A stretch of DNA of 64,000 bases from Alitta virens (GCA_932294295.1 OW028581.1:12265162-12329161), one strand, 5' to 3'. Shown: positions 40,081-50,763, numbered from the stretch's first letter. A program made the numbers and translations. Notes: a model not told the origin generated them from the letters alone.

Positions 40081-40866
40081 GTGGTTCATTCATGCATGTT
40101 ACTTTTATTGTTAGTGAGAAATACTCAGGACTGTAAATATATGCTTAAACTTACCTCATAGTAAATACATATTTGAATGTGCTTATACAAATGCTTATAT
40201 GCCATATAGATGTACTTATCTACGAATGTGCTCCATTATTTTCTACTTTTTACTCTTTTTATATTTCTTCTTTTAATGTAGACTGTAGTGCTGGGACATC
40301 TTTAGCTTGGATTGTACAAATTGTATTTTCTCTAAATATGTACATTGTACGCTTCAAAATTGTATAATTACTCTGCATAACATTGTGTATATATACGTTT
40401 GAGCGACACTCAAAGAAGCAGTTTTCAAAATTCTGAAGTGTCAACTTGGTCTTAGAAAAAACCCTTGCAGATCGAGTATCAATTAGTGATCAGCAATTAC
40501 CAGTCAGTACAGTAACTTCTCTGTGTCGTTGTGAAACGGTCTGGTGTTGTCTCACTTCTCTGAAACTCATGACTTCAGCTTCATGTGGCAAAATCTGAAA
40601 ATTGTGTGGAAAATGAAATCCTCTTAGCGCCGTGCCGGTTAGCCTCTAACACCAACGTGAAGAAATAAGATTGAATAAAGAAATTTTACTACATTATTCA
40701 AATCAAAATAACTGACAAATAACAAATTATATATAATCAAAAGTAAATAGACCAACCTGGTCTACAAATTGCATTAAAAAAAAAACACTTTTTAATAATC
40801 ATTAGAGACTTCATAGTCTTCTCAAAGCACATCCGGTTGTTCGTTGGGCAGGCAGCCGAAGGGAAA
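40081..40866. other. SNRPC upstream region
   Basis: Non-coding AT-rich DNA. The last 40 bp before the start codon contain CATCCGGTTG, an ETS-like core on the minus strand, but I cannot claim it is functional. No other element recognised. Confidence 0.35.
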
Positions 40867-43800
40867 ATGCCGAAGTGAGTATCGCTTGAAATTTTGCAAA
40901 CATTTCGTAATTAAGGTTTTAATTACTCATGAATTCTAGTTAGAAGTGTTCTACAGCTGTGTAAGTATGAAATGGCCGAGATTTAGGGGTTATTGTGGCG
41001 TACTATTGAGCTACATCGTATCAAAATGTGCGTTCGTGCTGCGTTCTTTTGAGCAAAGTGTGGTTCTGTTTCGTCGATGCTATGCTAAAGGGTTAGGACC
41101 GCGCTGGAAATGAATCATGCATCACTTTAGTGCACCTGGGTGATCATTTTTTGTTACATCTGCCCTTGATATGTATTTGTAACTATTGTTGATTATTCTA
41201 AATCCATCAGTCAATCAATAATAGTGGGGGGGGGGGGGGGTTTCGTTTATTTTGATCTAGATTTGTTACAATAAAATAAATCCAATATATTAGTGCTACT
41301 TTAGAAAGTTAAGAGCTAAAAATCGTATATTACAGAATATTTATTGTATGCGTGGTGGCGCACCTGTCACTTCACTGCAGCGCCATATGTGAAAATATAA
41401 TCTCCAACGTTTTAGCAAAATATTATTATTTGCCGTGCGTCATGGTATATAATGTATACCCTAGTCTTAATAAACTTTAAAAATTTGTTAAGTACATATA
41501 AATAATCTCTATCCATGATTTCTGTCATTTTTAACATTTTTTAATCTCTAAAATTCCGCACGTGCTACCACGACGTTGCATCATGAGCAAGTAAATAAAA
41601 TGGAATGGTTACCGTTAGCAACTTAAATGGATAACTATTGCATTTGAAGGTATGTTAATATATTTGGAAGATGTCATTTTCAAGTAAAAACACATTGGGA
41701 TGTGTTTACTGTGGCTTTGTGATGCAAAATCTTGTCTAGCCATGACGAATGGCTTGTGACGTCATAGGCGCCGATTCATTATTCTGTTTATATTTTTGAG
41801 GACGGCGTGACATCACAACTTTTTTAGTGTGATTTCATTGCGATCTTTGTAGAATTATGTGGTTAGTAAGCCAGCTTAGTGGCCAATAATTCACACGGAC
41901 ATAGAAAAATATATTGCCTACAGCTTTGACTGCATGTATTTTCCCAAATAACACTGAACAGTTTACCTGCATTTAATGAAATTTGACTCTCCCTTCAGAT
42001 TCTGCATTACACATTTACTGAATAAAAAGTTACCATTACAGTTGACATATTCCAGACCTAGTCCACGCACTGAGCTTCTCAACAGAATAAGGGCTGCATA
42101 TTCTATCAAAATGCATAGGCCTGGGAATCTAATGATTATTAAAAAGTTTTTTTTATGATCGCCTAGATCAGGAATATGCTCTGACTAAACTTGAACGGTA
42201 CCAGTAAACCAGTAAGGATCGCTATATTTTCCTTGGTATAGCAAAGTTGATTGTTGAAAATGTGACATTTAATTTTACTTGTCTTTTGCTTTCAGATATT
42301 ATTGTGATTACTGTGATACCTACCTCACACATGACTCTGTAAGTATACAAATTATCGAATAGATATTTTATCACAACTTACACATGGTCTCTTCCTGTCC
42401 TAATTAGCCCAACTGGTGCAGAAATACAGGACGTAAAGCCCTAATCACACACACACACATCACAACTTACACATTGTTGGGATTTATTCTGTCATTGATT
42501 TTTCAGCCGTCAGTAAGAAAAACACATTGCAATGGCAGAAAACACAAGGAGAATGTAAGAATATTTTATCAAAAATGGTTGGAAGAACAAGTACAGAAGC
42601 TTGTAGATGACACAAGTAAGTGGTGCAGGAATTTGCAAAATATTTATGAAGGACACTTGTAGTTATTGATGTACATTTTACTGATACATACATGTTGTTT
42701 GTTTTACAGCGGCAGCATTTAGAGCGGGTAAAATCCAGAACAATCCCTTCCAACCTGGCGTTGGCGGTGCTCCTCCGGGAGGAGCCATGATTCCTCCCCC
42801 TCCTAATTTGGCATGTGAGTACCATGTTTCGTCTTCGAAGGGTTATTCTTGCTGTAAATTATTAGTAATAGCAGTAATAAGGACGAATGAAAAAAATAAG
42901 TTCCTATTTCATAGCCCTCAAAAAGTAGTGTCGGTAGGTTGGCCAAATAACTTTTTTTCTATCAAAATGTGTATTTGTGTATTTTGAAACTGTTAAAAAA
43001 ACTAACGAAAAGTCCATAAAATTTTTACTTGGGTGTTTTTGGAACTAAACAATTTTTATGCCAAAGACTTGTTGTTTGTTTCACAAGATAGTTTTACAAA
43101 AAGGTGACTATGACATTAAAAAGTTAGTGCCGTCATTCAGAGAATCAGTTCTTATAGCAGTAGGTACAAAAGAGTTGAGATACAGCTTTGTGCTACGTCT
43201 TGTTGACCAGGTGTTCAGAGAAAATGTGGAGAGCACTGTCTTATTTTTGCCAATTAAATTGTACATTGAGTAATCAATTGTTTGTAATTGCAGCCGCAAG
43301 TAAGCCATCAGCCCCTGCGACTGTAGTAGCAGCAGCGGCAGCAGGTGTCGCCCCAGGGATGCCAGGACCTCCCGGCATGGGTCCGATGGGCCCAATGCAT
43401 ATGATGGGACCGCCTGGCCATATGCCACCTATGATGCCAGGTTAGTGTGCATTTATAAAATAGGATCCCAAGCATTCGTGACAAAGATTAGTGATGTCAT
43501 TCGCCGATAATACAGTCCCCATTCTTTCAGCCAAAACACCGACAGGCACATCAGCATATGTGTGTATAAATTGTTCTTTGTAATTTAAATGATAAAATCC
43601 CCTTTGTACGTATGTCTTATTTGACAAATAATACAAGTATTGATATTTGTCATATGAGAGTTTGTTTTAAGTGGTATCGACTGTAACTGGTTAGAAAGTG
43701 GTGTTGGATTCCAAAGTCATTATCTGGCACCATGCATCGGCCAGATCATATTTCAGTATGATGTACTGACACCACATCTGCTGAGGTTGGGCAAACACAC

Positions 43801-44123
43801 AATTTCTGACGTTTTAACATGGTACACTTAGTTATAACATTAAATGCATCGTCACTGTCACGTGCGCCTCGGAGAATTCCCTTGAAGCCTCATTCTCTTG
43901 CTCCTAACTGAGCATTCCGCACTTCACAGCCAGGCTATTCGTGAAAAAACTTTCGGTTATGGTGCCACGTTGCACATCCCATGTGCCTTTCTTGTTGTTT
44001 TATAATTTCTCTAAATGTTTAACAGGAATGCGACCTCCAATGGGACCTCCTATGGGTGGACCTATGGGACCTATGATGCCGATGATGAGACCAGGACCTA
44101 TGATGGCAATGCCGAAAAAATAA
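40867..44123 (+). CDS. SNRPC: U1 small nuclear ribonucleoprotein C, complete
   Basis: U1-C stabilises pairing of U1 snRNP with 5' splice sites. Six exons: 40867-40874, 42296-42338, 42507-42615, 42710-42814, 43294-43440, 44026-44123. They total 510 nt, 169 residues (human 159). The first exon has only eight coding bases, MPK being completed across the first intron. Residues 1-38 form the C2H2 U1-type zinc finger: [10 protein letters not shown], then [28 protein letters not shown] is the helix that follows. The rest is the Pro/Met/Gly-rich tail with [14 protein letters not shown] repeats, ending AMPKK. All introns are GT-AG; intron 2 is only 168 bp and carries a 75-bp SINE tail. AATAAA follows about 200 bp after the stop. 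Confidence 0.97.
41226..41240. repeat. G15 homopolymer
   Basis: Fifteen consecutive G in the first SNRPC intron. Confidence 0.95.
42385..42459 (+). mobile_element. 5'-truncated SINE (tail only) in SNRPC intron 2
   Basis: 75 bp matching the 3' part of the main SINE family (from CCTGTCCTAATTAGCCC to GACGTAAAGCCCTAATC plus a CA-rich end). Flanked by a perfect 14-bp duplication TCACAACTTACACA (42371-42384, 42460-42473). Without it the intron would be about 79 bp. Confidence 0.92.
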
Positions 44124-44772
44124 GGGCTTACATTGTATTCTTGTAGAGAAATGCTGCGCGTATATGGGAGATTTTGGAATGTATGTCGTAAATTCTGATC
44201 GCAACTGCCATTTTGACATTATGTTGTAAATAGGACATCTTTTCATAACGGACTATTTTGTTTATTAGACGAATGCAAGACAGAAATTTGTGAATGTGGT
44301 ATGAATGTTGAGTGTTTTTATCACTGAATAAATATGTGTATAAATTGTTCTTTGTCAATTTGGTTATATTATAGTTATCTGATATATTCATGCTACTTGA
44401 TAGACCATATGTTGTATTGGTTCTATTCTCACAGAATCCAAGTGTTAAGACCAATGATTTACATGTGCATCTAACATCATCATACCAAGCTGAAATTGGT
44501 CTTACTTTTGTGATAACCAGATATGAAAGCATTATTAAAAGATCAAGCAAAATGGTCTGTGACTGTCATCAAATAGAATTACCTGGAGCATTCAGTTGCT
44601 GGAAACATGGTACTCATAAATTTCTTGAGGTTCTCGTAGGAGCTTGCATAAACAAGAAAAAAGATGCAAAGTAAAATATGACACATTGTGGTTACAAGCA
44701 CTGTATTTCTGTCGAACAAAACTTAAGAGACAAAAGCTAGGAAAAATGGTCTAAATCTCATTCAATTGATTT
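44124..44772. other. SNRPC 3' region and spacer
   Basis: 3' UTR to the poly(A) signal at 44327, then about 440 bp without recognised content before a LINE fragment. Confidence 0.5.
44327..44332 (+). promoter_or_regulatory. SNRPC: SNRPC poly(A) signal
   Basis: AATAAA 204 bp after the SNRPC stop. Confidence 0.75.
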
Positions 44773-46275
44773 CCTACAGGATCGCTTCTTTAAGGTCCGA
44801 GTGGGATCAACAATGTCAAGCTCCTACTCTCAGGAGAATGGAGTCACTCAGGGTAGTAATGGTCACTTGAAAATGACTTCCAAGTTCTCTAAACAGAAGA
44901 CCGTTTGTATGCCTTTATATTATTTACGATCAAACCATCCAGATCCATCACTAATAATTGACAACTGTCAAATAAAAGTGGTGAATGAAACAAAATGTTT
45001 GGGTGTACTCCTGGACTCCAAATTGTCTTTCATTCCGCATATCAAAGCACTGAAAGCAAAGTGCCTGAAATCAATGAACCTCCTTAAAGTAGTGAGCAAA
45101 TATAATTGGAGTGGGGACAACGGTCCTCCTTCGTCTCTATCGTGCAATTACTCGTTCTCGACTTGATTATGGTTCTGTGGTATATGGCTCGGCCAGACCA
45201 TCTTATCTAAAATGCTTAAATTCTGTCCATCATCAAGGGTTACGACTTAGCTTAAGAGCTTTTCGTACATCTGTAGAGAGCTTGTATGTACTGGCAGGGG
45301 AACCCCCACTTTCCCTTCGTCGTATCAAGTTGTCCATGCAATACCTACTTAAAGTAGCTTCAACTCCAACAAATCCTACATATGATGTAATATTTCATCC
45401 AAAATACATGCATCATTATGAATCTCGTTCAAACGCCATTCTACCACTGGGATTACGCATGAAATTCTATCTTGAGGCTGCAAAAATTGATACTACAATC
45501 ATTGCCGAGACGGAAGTACCACCCATTCCGCCATGGATTCTCCCAGTCCTGAAAGTTATACTGGATTTAGCAGAGCTTAAGAAAAGCGAAACTAATCCGG
45601 TAGACTATCAAAACCTATTTTATAGTATAAGGTTTAAATACAAATCGTACAAATTTCTATACACAGATGGCTCAAAAATGGAAAGACGAGTAGGCTGTGC
45701 AGTCACTTCTTATAAAACCGTTATAGCTGAATGTCGTCTTCCAGAACACTGCTCAATATACACTGCAGAATTAACAGCTATTTACCTTGCCTTAAAGAAC
45801 ATCGAGGACTCAGAATCAAATCTTTATGTTATCTGTGTTCTTATTCCAAATCTGCTCTTCAAGCAATCCAAAATAAACAACTTGATAACCCTGGAATCTT
45901 AGATGTTCTTATTAAGTATTTCCATCTTCACGAAACCGCTGGGTCCCGGGTTCGATTCCCGGTCGAGCCTAAGTTGGATGGCTGTTTCATCCTTCGTCTC
46001 ATTGCCATGGTCCCTGCCTGTCCTAATTAGCCCAACTGGTGCAGAAACACAGGACGTAAAGCCCTAATCCCACCCACCCACCATCTTCACGAATACAAAG
46101 ACATTGTATTCTGCTGGATTCCTGGACACGCTGGCATTGAAGGGAATGAAAAATCAGACCTGGCAGCAAAAAGGGCTCTTACAAAAGAGAACTGATTTTA
46201 CTATCCCATACACTGATTTTAAAATGACTATAAAATCTTTTATCATGTCTTGCTGGCAAAGACAATGGAATGAAT
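44773..46275 (+). pseudogene. Truncated I/Nimb-like LINE, ORF2 fragment (RT thumb to RNase H)
   Basis: Nearly identical to 62275-63765 of the full copy, starting at TTCCTACAGGATCGC. About 180 bp are deleted at about 44857 (the equivalent of about 62364-62538), removing the catalytic YVDD. Small frameshifts break the frame near 45100 and 45840. It still encodes the RNase H start YTDGSKM and AELTAIYLALK. Unlike the full copy it retains the segment encoding the next RNase H Asp, though with a 2-nt insertion there. A SINE interrupts it at 45935-46080. At 46275/46276 it stops abruptly and continues as the LINE family's own 5' end. Confidence 0.92.
45935..46080 (+). mobile_element. 5'-truncated tRNA-derived SINE inside the LINE fragment
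   Basis: Starts within the tRNA part (ACCGCTGGGTCCCGGG), keeps the B box GGTTCGATTCC, runs through the family tail and ends in CCCACCCACCCA. Perfect 13-bp target duplication CCATCTTCACGAA at 45922-45934 and 46081-46093. Confidence 0.95.
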
Positions 46276-46462
46276 GTCCTGGGCCTCCACGCGGCGAGGG
46301 TGGCAACACTTGGGGTGAAGTCCTCTATCCCCAGTGGCTAAAACAGGACAGTGCGCATTGCACAAGCTGCTACAGCTATCCAACGCAGACAATTATTGAT
46401 TTTTTACATGCTTCTGGTTTCTACTACCAACTATAGATAATGAATCTTACCCTAGAGAGCCT
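46276..46462 (+). mobile_element. Ribozyme-headed short derivative of the LINE, 5' clipped
   Basis: Starts at GTCCTGGGCC (ribozyme P2; the P1 5' strand is missing) and ends at CAGGAC (46349). It continues through the 5' leader and then jumps at GCTACAGCT|ATCC to the family 3' end (CAACGCAGACAATTATTG...). A SINE inserted at 46463 separates it from its last bases. Confidence 0.85.
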
Positions 46463-46653
46463 GGGGCAGGGGCCTAGCTCAGAAGTAGCGCTCTGGGCTT
46501 CCAACCGCTGGGTCCCGGGTTCGATTCCCGGTCGAGCCTAAGTTGGATGGCTGTTTCATCCTTCGTTTCATTGCCATAGTCTCTGCCTGTCGTAATTAGC
46601 CCATCAGGTGCAGAAATACAGGACGTAAAGCCCTAATCACCCACCCACCCACT
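46463..46653 (+). mobile_element. Full-length tRNA-derived SINE
   Basis: 191 bp. A box GGCCTAGCTCAGAAGTAGCG and B box GGTTCGATTCC; the anticodon-loop position reads CTTCCAA. Body GTTGGATGGCTGTTTCATCC; tail hairpin GTCGT...AGGAC; end (CCCA)n. Flanked by the 11-bp duplication CTAGAGAGCCT (46452-46462, 46654-46664). Confidence 0.95.
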
Positions 46654-47000
46654 CTAGAGAGCCTCTACATAGCCCATCCAGGTGCTGATGAGGCGTTAAA
46701 CAATAACACTAACTAACTAACTAACCAAATATAGATAATTAATCTTAACCTAGAGAGCCTCTACATAGCCCACTCAGGTGCTGATGAGGCGTTAAACAAT
46801 AACACACACACACACACGCACTATCTTACAACATCTCTTTACCAGATATCCAACGCAGACAATTATTGATTTTTTACATGCTTCTGGTTTCTACTACCAA
46901 ATATAGATAATCAATCTTAACCTAGAGAGCCTCTACATAGCCCACTCAGGTGCTGATGAGGCATTAAACATTAACACACACACACACACACACACACACA
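46654..47000 (+). repeat. Serial copies of the LINE-family 3' end
   Basis: Three 3'-terminal modules follow one another. The end of the first comes after the SINE (46654-46726, tail (TAAC)n). A second runs 46728-46815 (tail (CA)n). A third runs 46846-47000, starting CCAACGCAGACAATTATTG and ending in (CA)n. Each carries CAGGTGCTGATGAGGC followed by TTAAACA. Confidence 0.88.
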
Positions 47001-47149
47001 GGATGATTTTTAAAAACACAGTTATAGCATGCTTGTCATGGTTGAGGCAGTCTGAGATGATAACCCAAGGCAATTTGGAATCCCTGTGCCACATCATAAC
47101 AGTATAAACAGTAAGTTGACAATGGTGCCAATGGGCACTTTGTATTTCA

Positions 47150-48260
47150 TCTTGTTCCTGTACAGAGAAATTTTCTGAAAAATCCATCTGTAAACTGATT
47201 TATTAATGTGTTTTCACAAAACTGCCACCGGAATGGAATTAAATATGTCTTGCAAGCTTTTTCTACAGTTGTTGATATTTTCTTTTTGTCTGTTTTTTCT
47301 CCAGTGGCTGTGGTCCATTTGAAGTACTTGATATTTGTCTTCGGCTGGAATTTTACTTGTAAAATGTTCATCCACTAGCTTTCCGGAGCTCCACTGCTCA
47401 CTCTCTGATCATGCACTCCACTGACTCGCACATCTAGAAAGGAAGTCGTCCAAGGGGAAAACTGGGAACACTGCTGGCAACTTTTTGTTGAGAGCAGACA
47501 CTTGTAGACTAAGATTTGTATGATATCTACATCCACTCACGTTCTGATGGAATTCAGATACAAGCAAAACATCAGCAGGTCTCAACTCCGCCAATTTGCT
47601 TTTTCCAACTTTAATGTTGGGATGATCGTCTTAGAAAAGGGCAAATGCTTCACCAATTGTCATTGTCATATGACGCTTTTGCACGGTTGTTTTGTGCCCA
47701 TCTTTCCTGATTACTACCATGTCAGCCTTTCCGGGCATGGTTCTCGAAATATCATCATTACAGTAGTAATTCTGCACCAGAGCTGGCGTTTCAGGAGGGA
47801 ATTAGCTACTGCTCTTGCTGGTTTGCCTCTCAGGTCAACCTGTAGTATATTGTCCACAAGCTTCACAATTACGGCTTAAGCCTTACTTGGGCTTCTGGGG
47901 AGAGCAGCCACTGCCTTTCTGGCTGCCCTGTTTAAGCCACTGGGGCTCGCATAGGCTTCTATTTCCACTTCTAGTGGATCCAAAACTTCAGAAGCCTCCG
48001 CTCCTGTCCACTATTTCCTGTTGGCTATTTTGGTGCGGTGCCTAAGTATCTTCAATTCTTCAGGTGCTGATGAGGCGTTAAACAATAACTCACACACACA
48101 CACACACACACACACTCATCTTCAATTCTTCACCTGTTACCTCTTTTCTCCATGTCACTTTTCGTTCACGGTGTTTCCTTAGGTAGTCATCCAATAGCAA
48201 GCGATCAGACCGAAGACTTGCTCTTTTTTCCCTCTGCCTCTCAGCTGCTCTCAGCTGAAA
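47150..48260 (-). pseudogene. Remnant of a transposon-like ORF (unassigned family)
   Basis: Minus-strand pieces read in order: a basic, helical N-terminal block (LLLDDYLRKHRERKVTW, 48200-48150); then MPGKADMVVIRKDGHK and VQKRHMTMTIGEAF (about 47730-47650); then AELRPADVLLVSEFHQNVSG and CRYHTNLSLQVSAL (47594-47480). The latter two resemble a conserved segment I have seen in multi-copy invertebrate proteins of unknown function (DD.SR..PGK, VQKR, CRYH). Several stops and frameshifts break it. A 57-bp LINE 3'-end insertion lies within it. Whether it belonged to the neighbouring transposase is unknown. Confidence 0.5.
48061..48117 (+). mobile_element. 57-bp insertion consisting only of the LINE-family 3' end
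   Basis: CAGGTGCTGATGAGGC, TTAAACA and a CA repeat, flanked by the perfect 13-bp duplication ATCTTCAATTCTT (48048-48060, 48118-48130). An extreme 5' truncation that shows how little sequence is enough for retrotransposition. Confidence 0.93.
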
Positions 48261-48523
48261 AGCAAATGAGACTTTATTGAAATGCTAAAACTGAAGTTTC
48301 TATCACATTATTGGTGACTGGATAAAGTATAAAATGATCAATTGCATGTACTATTTATCCAATTAATCATAGATTATGTCAGTAAGCACTATTAATTTTA
48401 CCTGCCCAGATCTATGTAAATTTAAAAATGGTACTTCATAACAGATGTAATAAATGATGAATTATTAATAAGATATTCCTTGCAATTAAATAGCAATAAA
48501 CTATAAATATTTACCCTTTGAAC

Positions 48524-48607
48524 GCCCTCGAAGGTCCTGGGCCTCCACGCGGCGAGGGTGGCAACACTTGGGGTGAAGTCCTCTAGCCCCAGTGGCTAAA
48601 ACAGGAC
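48524..48607 (+). ncRNA. HDV-like self-cleaving ribozyme (predicted)
   Basis: P1 GCCCTC/GAGGGT, P2 GTCCTG/CAGGAC, P3 GCC/GGC with loop TCCACGC, P4 CACTTGGGG/CCCCAGTG, J4/2 GCTAAAA with the putative catalytic C intact. Fold drawn by eye on the HDV template. Confidence 0.75.
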
Positions 48608-48773
48608 AGTGCGCATTGCACAAGCTGCTCCAGCTATCCAACGCATACACTTATTGATTTTTTGCATGCTTCTGGTTTCTACTACCAACTATGGATGATC
48701 AATCTTACCCTAGAGAGCCTCTACATAGCCCACTCAGGTGCTGATGAGGCGTTAAACAATAACACTACCTACC
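48524..48773 (+). mobile_element. Ribozyme-headed, internally deleted LINE derivative (about 250 bp)
   Basis: Has the LINE 5' end (ribozyme 48524-48607 plus leader to GCTCCAGCT) fused directly to the LINE 3' end (ATCCAACGCA...TTAAACAATAACAC). Both ORFs are missing. It has the same join as the copy at 51950, so these are copies of one non-autonomous family and not independent deletions. No clear target duplication here. Confidence 0.88.
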
Positions 48774-48904
48774 TACCTTGTACTGCAAAATAATAGAAAC
48801 ATAGTAATCAATACCCTTTAAAATAGTGTAAATAACAACTTCAAAATATAAATGTGACACAAAAGGTGTTGTAGAAGTTACATACTTCCATGTGTCTTGT
48901 GGGC

Positions 48905-49088
48905 GGAGGCCTAGCTCAGAGGTAGCGCTCTGGACTTCCAACCGCTGGGTCCCGGGTTCGATTCCCGGTCGAGCCTCAGTTGGATGGTTGTTTCATCCTT
49001 CGTCTCATTGCCATGGTCTCTGCCTGTCCTAATTAGCCCATCAGGTGCAGAAATACAGGACGTAAAGCCTTAATCACCCACCAACCCA
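48905..49088 (+). mobile_element. Full-length tRNA-derived SINE
   Basis: A and B boxes and body as in the family consensus, with a CACCCACCAACCCA end. The flanks TCCATGTGTCTTGTGGG (48887-) and TCCATGTGACTTGTGGG (49089-) look like a 17-bp target duplication with one mismatch. Confidence 0.9.
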
Positions 49089-49105
49089 TCCATGTGACTT
49101 GTGGG

Positions 49106-49177
49106 CGGAGGCCTAGCTCAGAGGTAGCGCTCTGGGCTTCAAACCGTGGGTCCCGGGTTCGATTCCCGGTCGAGCCA
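49106..49177 (+). mobile_element. SINE head only (tRNA-like part without body)
   Basis: Contains A box, anticodon-arm and B box and ends at GGTCGAGCC, exactly where the tRNA-like part ends in the other copies. It directly follows another SINE copy and interrupts the minus-strand transposase after ALVSDGS. The acceptor ends do not pair, so I do not call a functional tRNA gene. Confidence 0.8.
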
Positions 49178-49590
49178 TCAGACACGAGTGCTCTCACAAG
49201 AACTCCTACTTGTTCCACAAGCATTACAGCTGGCCAAATTGTTGCCACAAGGTCAGACGATGTGAATCCCTTGGACATATAATACGCAAAGACAGAATTC
49301 AAGCGGATGAAAAGTCCTCGTATCATGACGCACATGACATATGTAGCCATTGATAGACAGTCATCCTCATCTACAACTTTCCTGATCTCATTGTTGACAT
49401 CACTGGTGTCAGTCCACCCAATAAGCTCTCGAGTGTTCGGATCGTACACTAAACCTTGCTTAATGCGGATTTCATCAAAGGCTACAACAACACTGCGCTT
49501 GTAGGCTGGCATTGAATCAAGACCACACTCACTGGCAATTCTTGTGACCACAGGAGCGCTCAGACCTGGCGATGGCTTTGTAAAATTGGT

Positions 49591-49668
49591 CCAATGGTCC
49601 CTGCCTGTCCTAATTAGCCCATCAGGTGCAGAAATACAGGATGTAAAGCACTAATCCACCCACCCACC
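49591..49668 (+). mobile_element. 5'-truncated SINE tail inside the transposase
   Basis: 78 bp of SINE 3' part ending in CCACCCACCCACC, with a perfect 13-bp target duplication TTGTAAAATTGGT (49578-49590, 49669-49681). Confidence 0.93.
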
Positions 49669-50469
49669 TTGTAAAATTGGTGTAGTCTTCAAGTGGTCTT
49701 GAGCTTGTTAAACCAGCACACCAGAGCTTAGGAGGCATCGTATGCTGCAGCTGATTTACAATGCAGGGCAATACACAAACAAATCATGCTGGGATGCCAC
49801 ATATAATCAATCTTCTTCCGCTGCAAATGTTGTTGCTGTTCCCAGAAGATACGCTGCATACTGCCCTCTTCGAAAGATTGTGCAGACATGATGGAAGAAA
49901 AATCCTTTGACAGATCAGGGGTCACTTCTACAGCATTCTCATTGAGACTTTGTTGGAACTTCTCCTCTAATGACTTTACCTGTCATTTGAGTGCTTTACA
50001 TTCACTCTGCAAGCTTGACATTTTGTGCTTAACCATTTCATCATTCAGTCTATCATTTCTGGCATGGCTAGAGGCAGATGGCATTACTTTGTCTTCAGAA
50101 AGCCTGCGTAGAACAGCTCTGTAGGAACTACAAGAATCACAGATGCCACTGTCCACAAAGCCTCGGCAGTCAACATGACGAATGGAGTCTCCTTCCTGGT
50201 ATGCCACTTCCTCATGATCATGACCAAGAAGATTCTTAAGAACATCATCAAAACCAATGTTGCCAGGACAAATGCTCTGTTTTGACAAAATGTTGATTAA
50301 CACATCTAAATCAGTTACATTCTGACATTTTACTTCTCGATCCGTCACAAACAGTCTGTATTTATAATTTTTCGACATAAAACCTTACTCGTAGAGGAAT
50401 CCATTCGACAGATTGACACTGATGAAGATGATGTCTGAGTTGCAACAAGGCCAGCTTGCTGAGCAACTA

Positions 50470-50553
50470 GCCCTCGAAGGTCCTGTGCCTCCACGCGGCA
50501 AGGGTGGTAACACTTGGGGTGAAGACCTCTATCCCCAGTGGCCAAAACAGGGC
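50470..50553 (+). ncRNA. HDV-like ribozyme, mutated copy
   Basis: Same layout as the other copies but with changes: P1 3' strand AAGGGT, P3 partner changes, J4/2 GCCAAAA and P2 3' strand CAGGGC. Probably weakened. Confidence 0.55.
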
Positions 50554-50763
50554 AGTGCGCCATGCACAAGCTTGAGCAGGGGCATAGCTCAGAGGTAGCG
50601 CTCTGGGCTTCCAACCACTTGGTCCCGGGTTTGGTTCCCAGTCGAGCCTAAGTTGGATGGCTGTTTCATCCCTCATCTCATTGCCATGGTCCCTGCCTGT
50701 CCTAATTAGCCCGTCAGGTGCAGAAATACAGGACAAAGCCATATCAACCAACCAACCAAATGG
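50470..50763 (+). mobile_element. Composite element: LINE ribozyme head joined to a full tRNA-derived SINE
   Basis: 50470-50573 is the LINE 5' leader starting at the ribozyme 5' end GCCCTCG. 50576-50755 is a full SINE with A box, B box, tail and (ACCA)n end. The pair is bracketed by one 9-bp duplication TGAGCAACT (50460-50468 and 50764-50772) and no duplication is visible at the internal joint. It therefore appears to have inserted as one unit into the transposase gene. Confidence 0.75.

Noticed and set aside
44801..45166. 121-residue ORF as an independent gene
   Set aside because: It is the LINE ORF2 fragment with an internal deletion, nearly identical to 62322-62790.
46690..46720. CTGATGAG in the LINE 3' end as a hammerhead ribozyme core
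   Set aside because: The required GAAA segment and three stems are absent; GTTAAAC follows instead.
49106..49177. Possible tRNA gene (anticodon-loop-like CTTCAAA, good A and B boxes)
   Set aside because: Acceptor ends do not pair and the sequence is the head of the local SINE family; treated as a SINE fragment.
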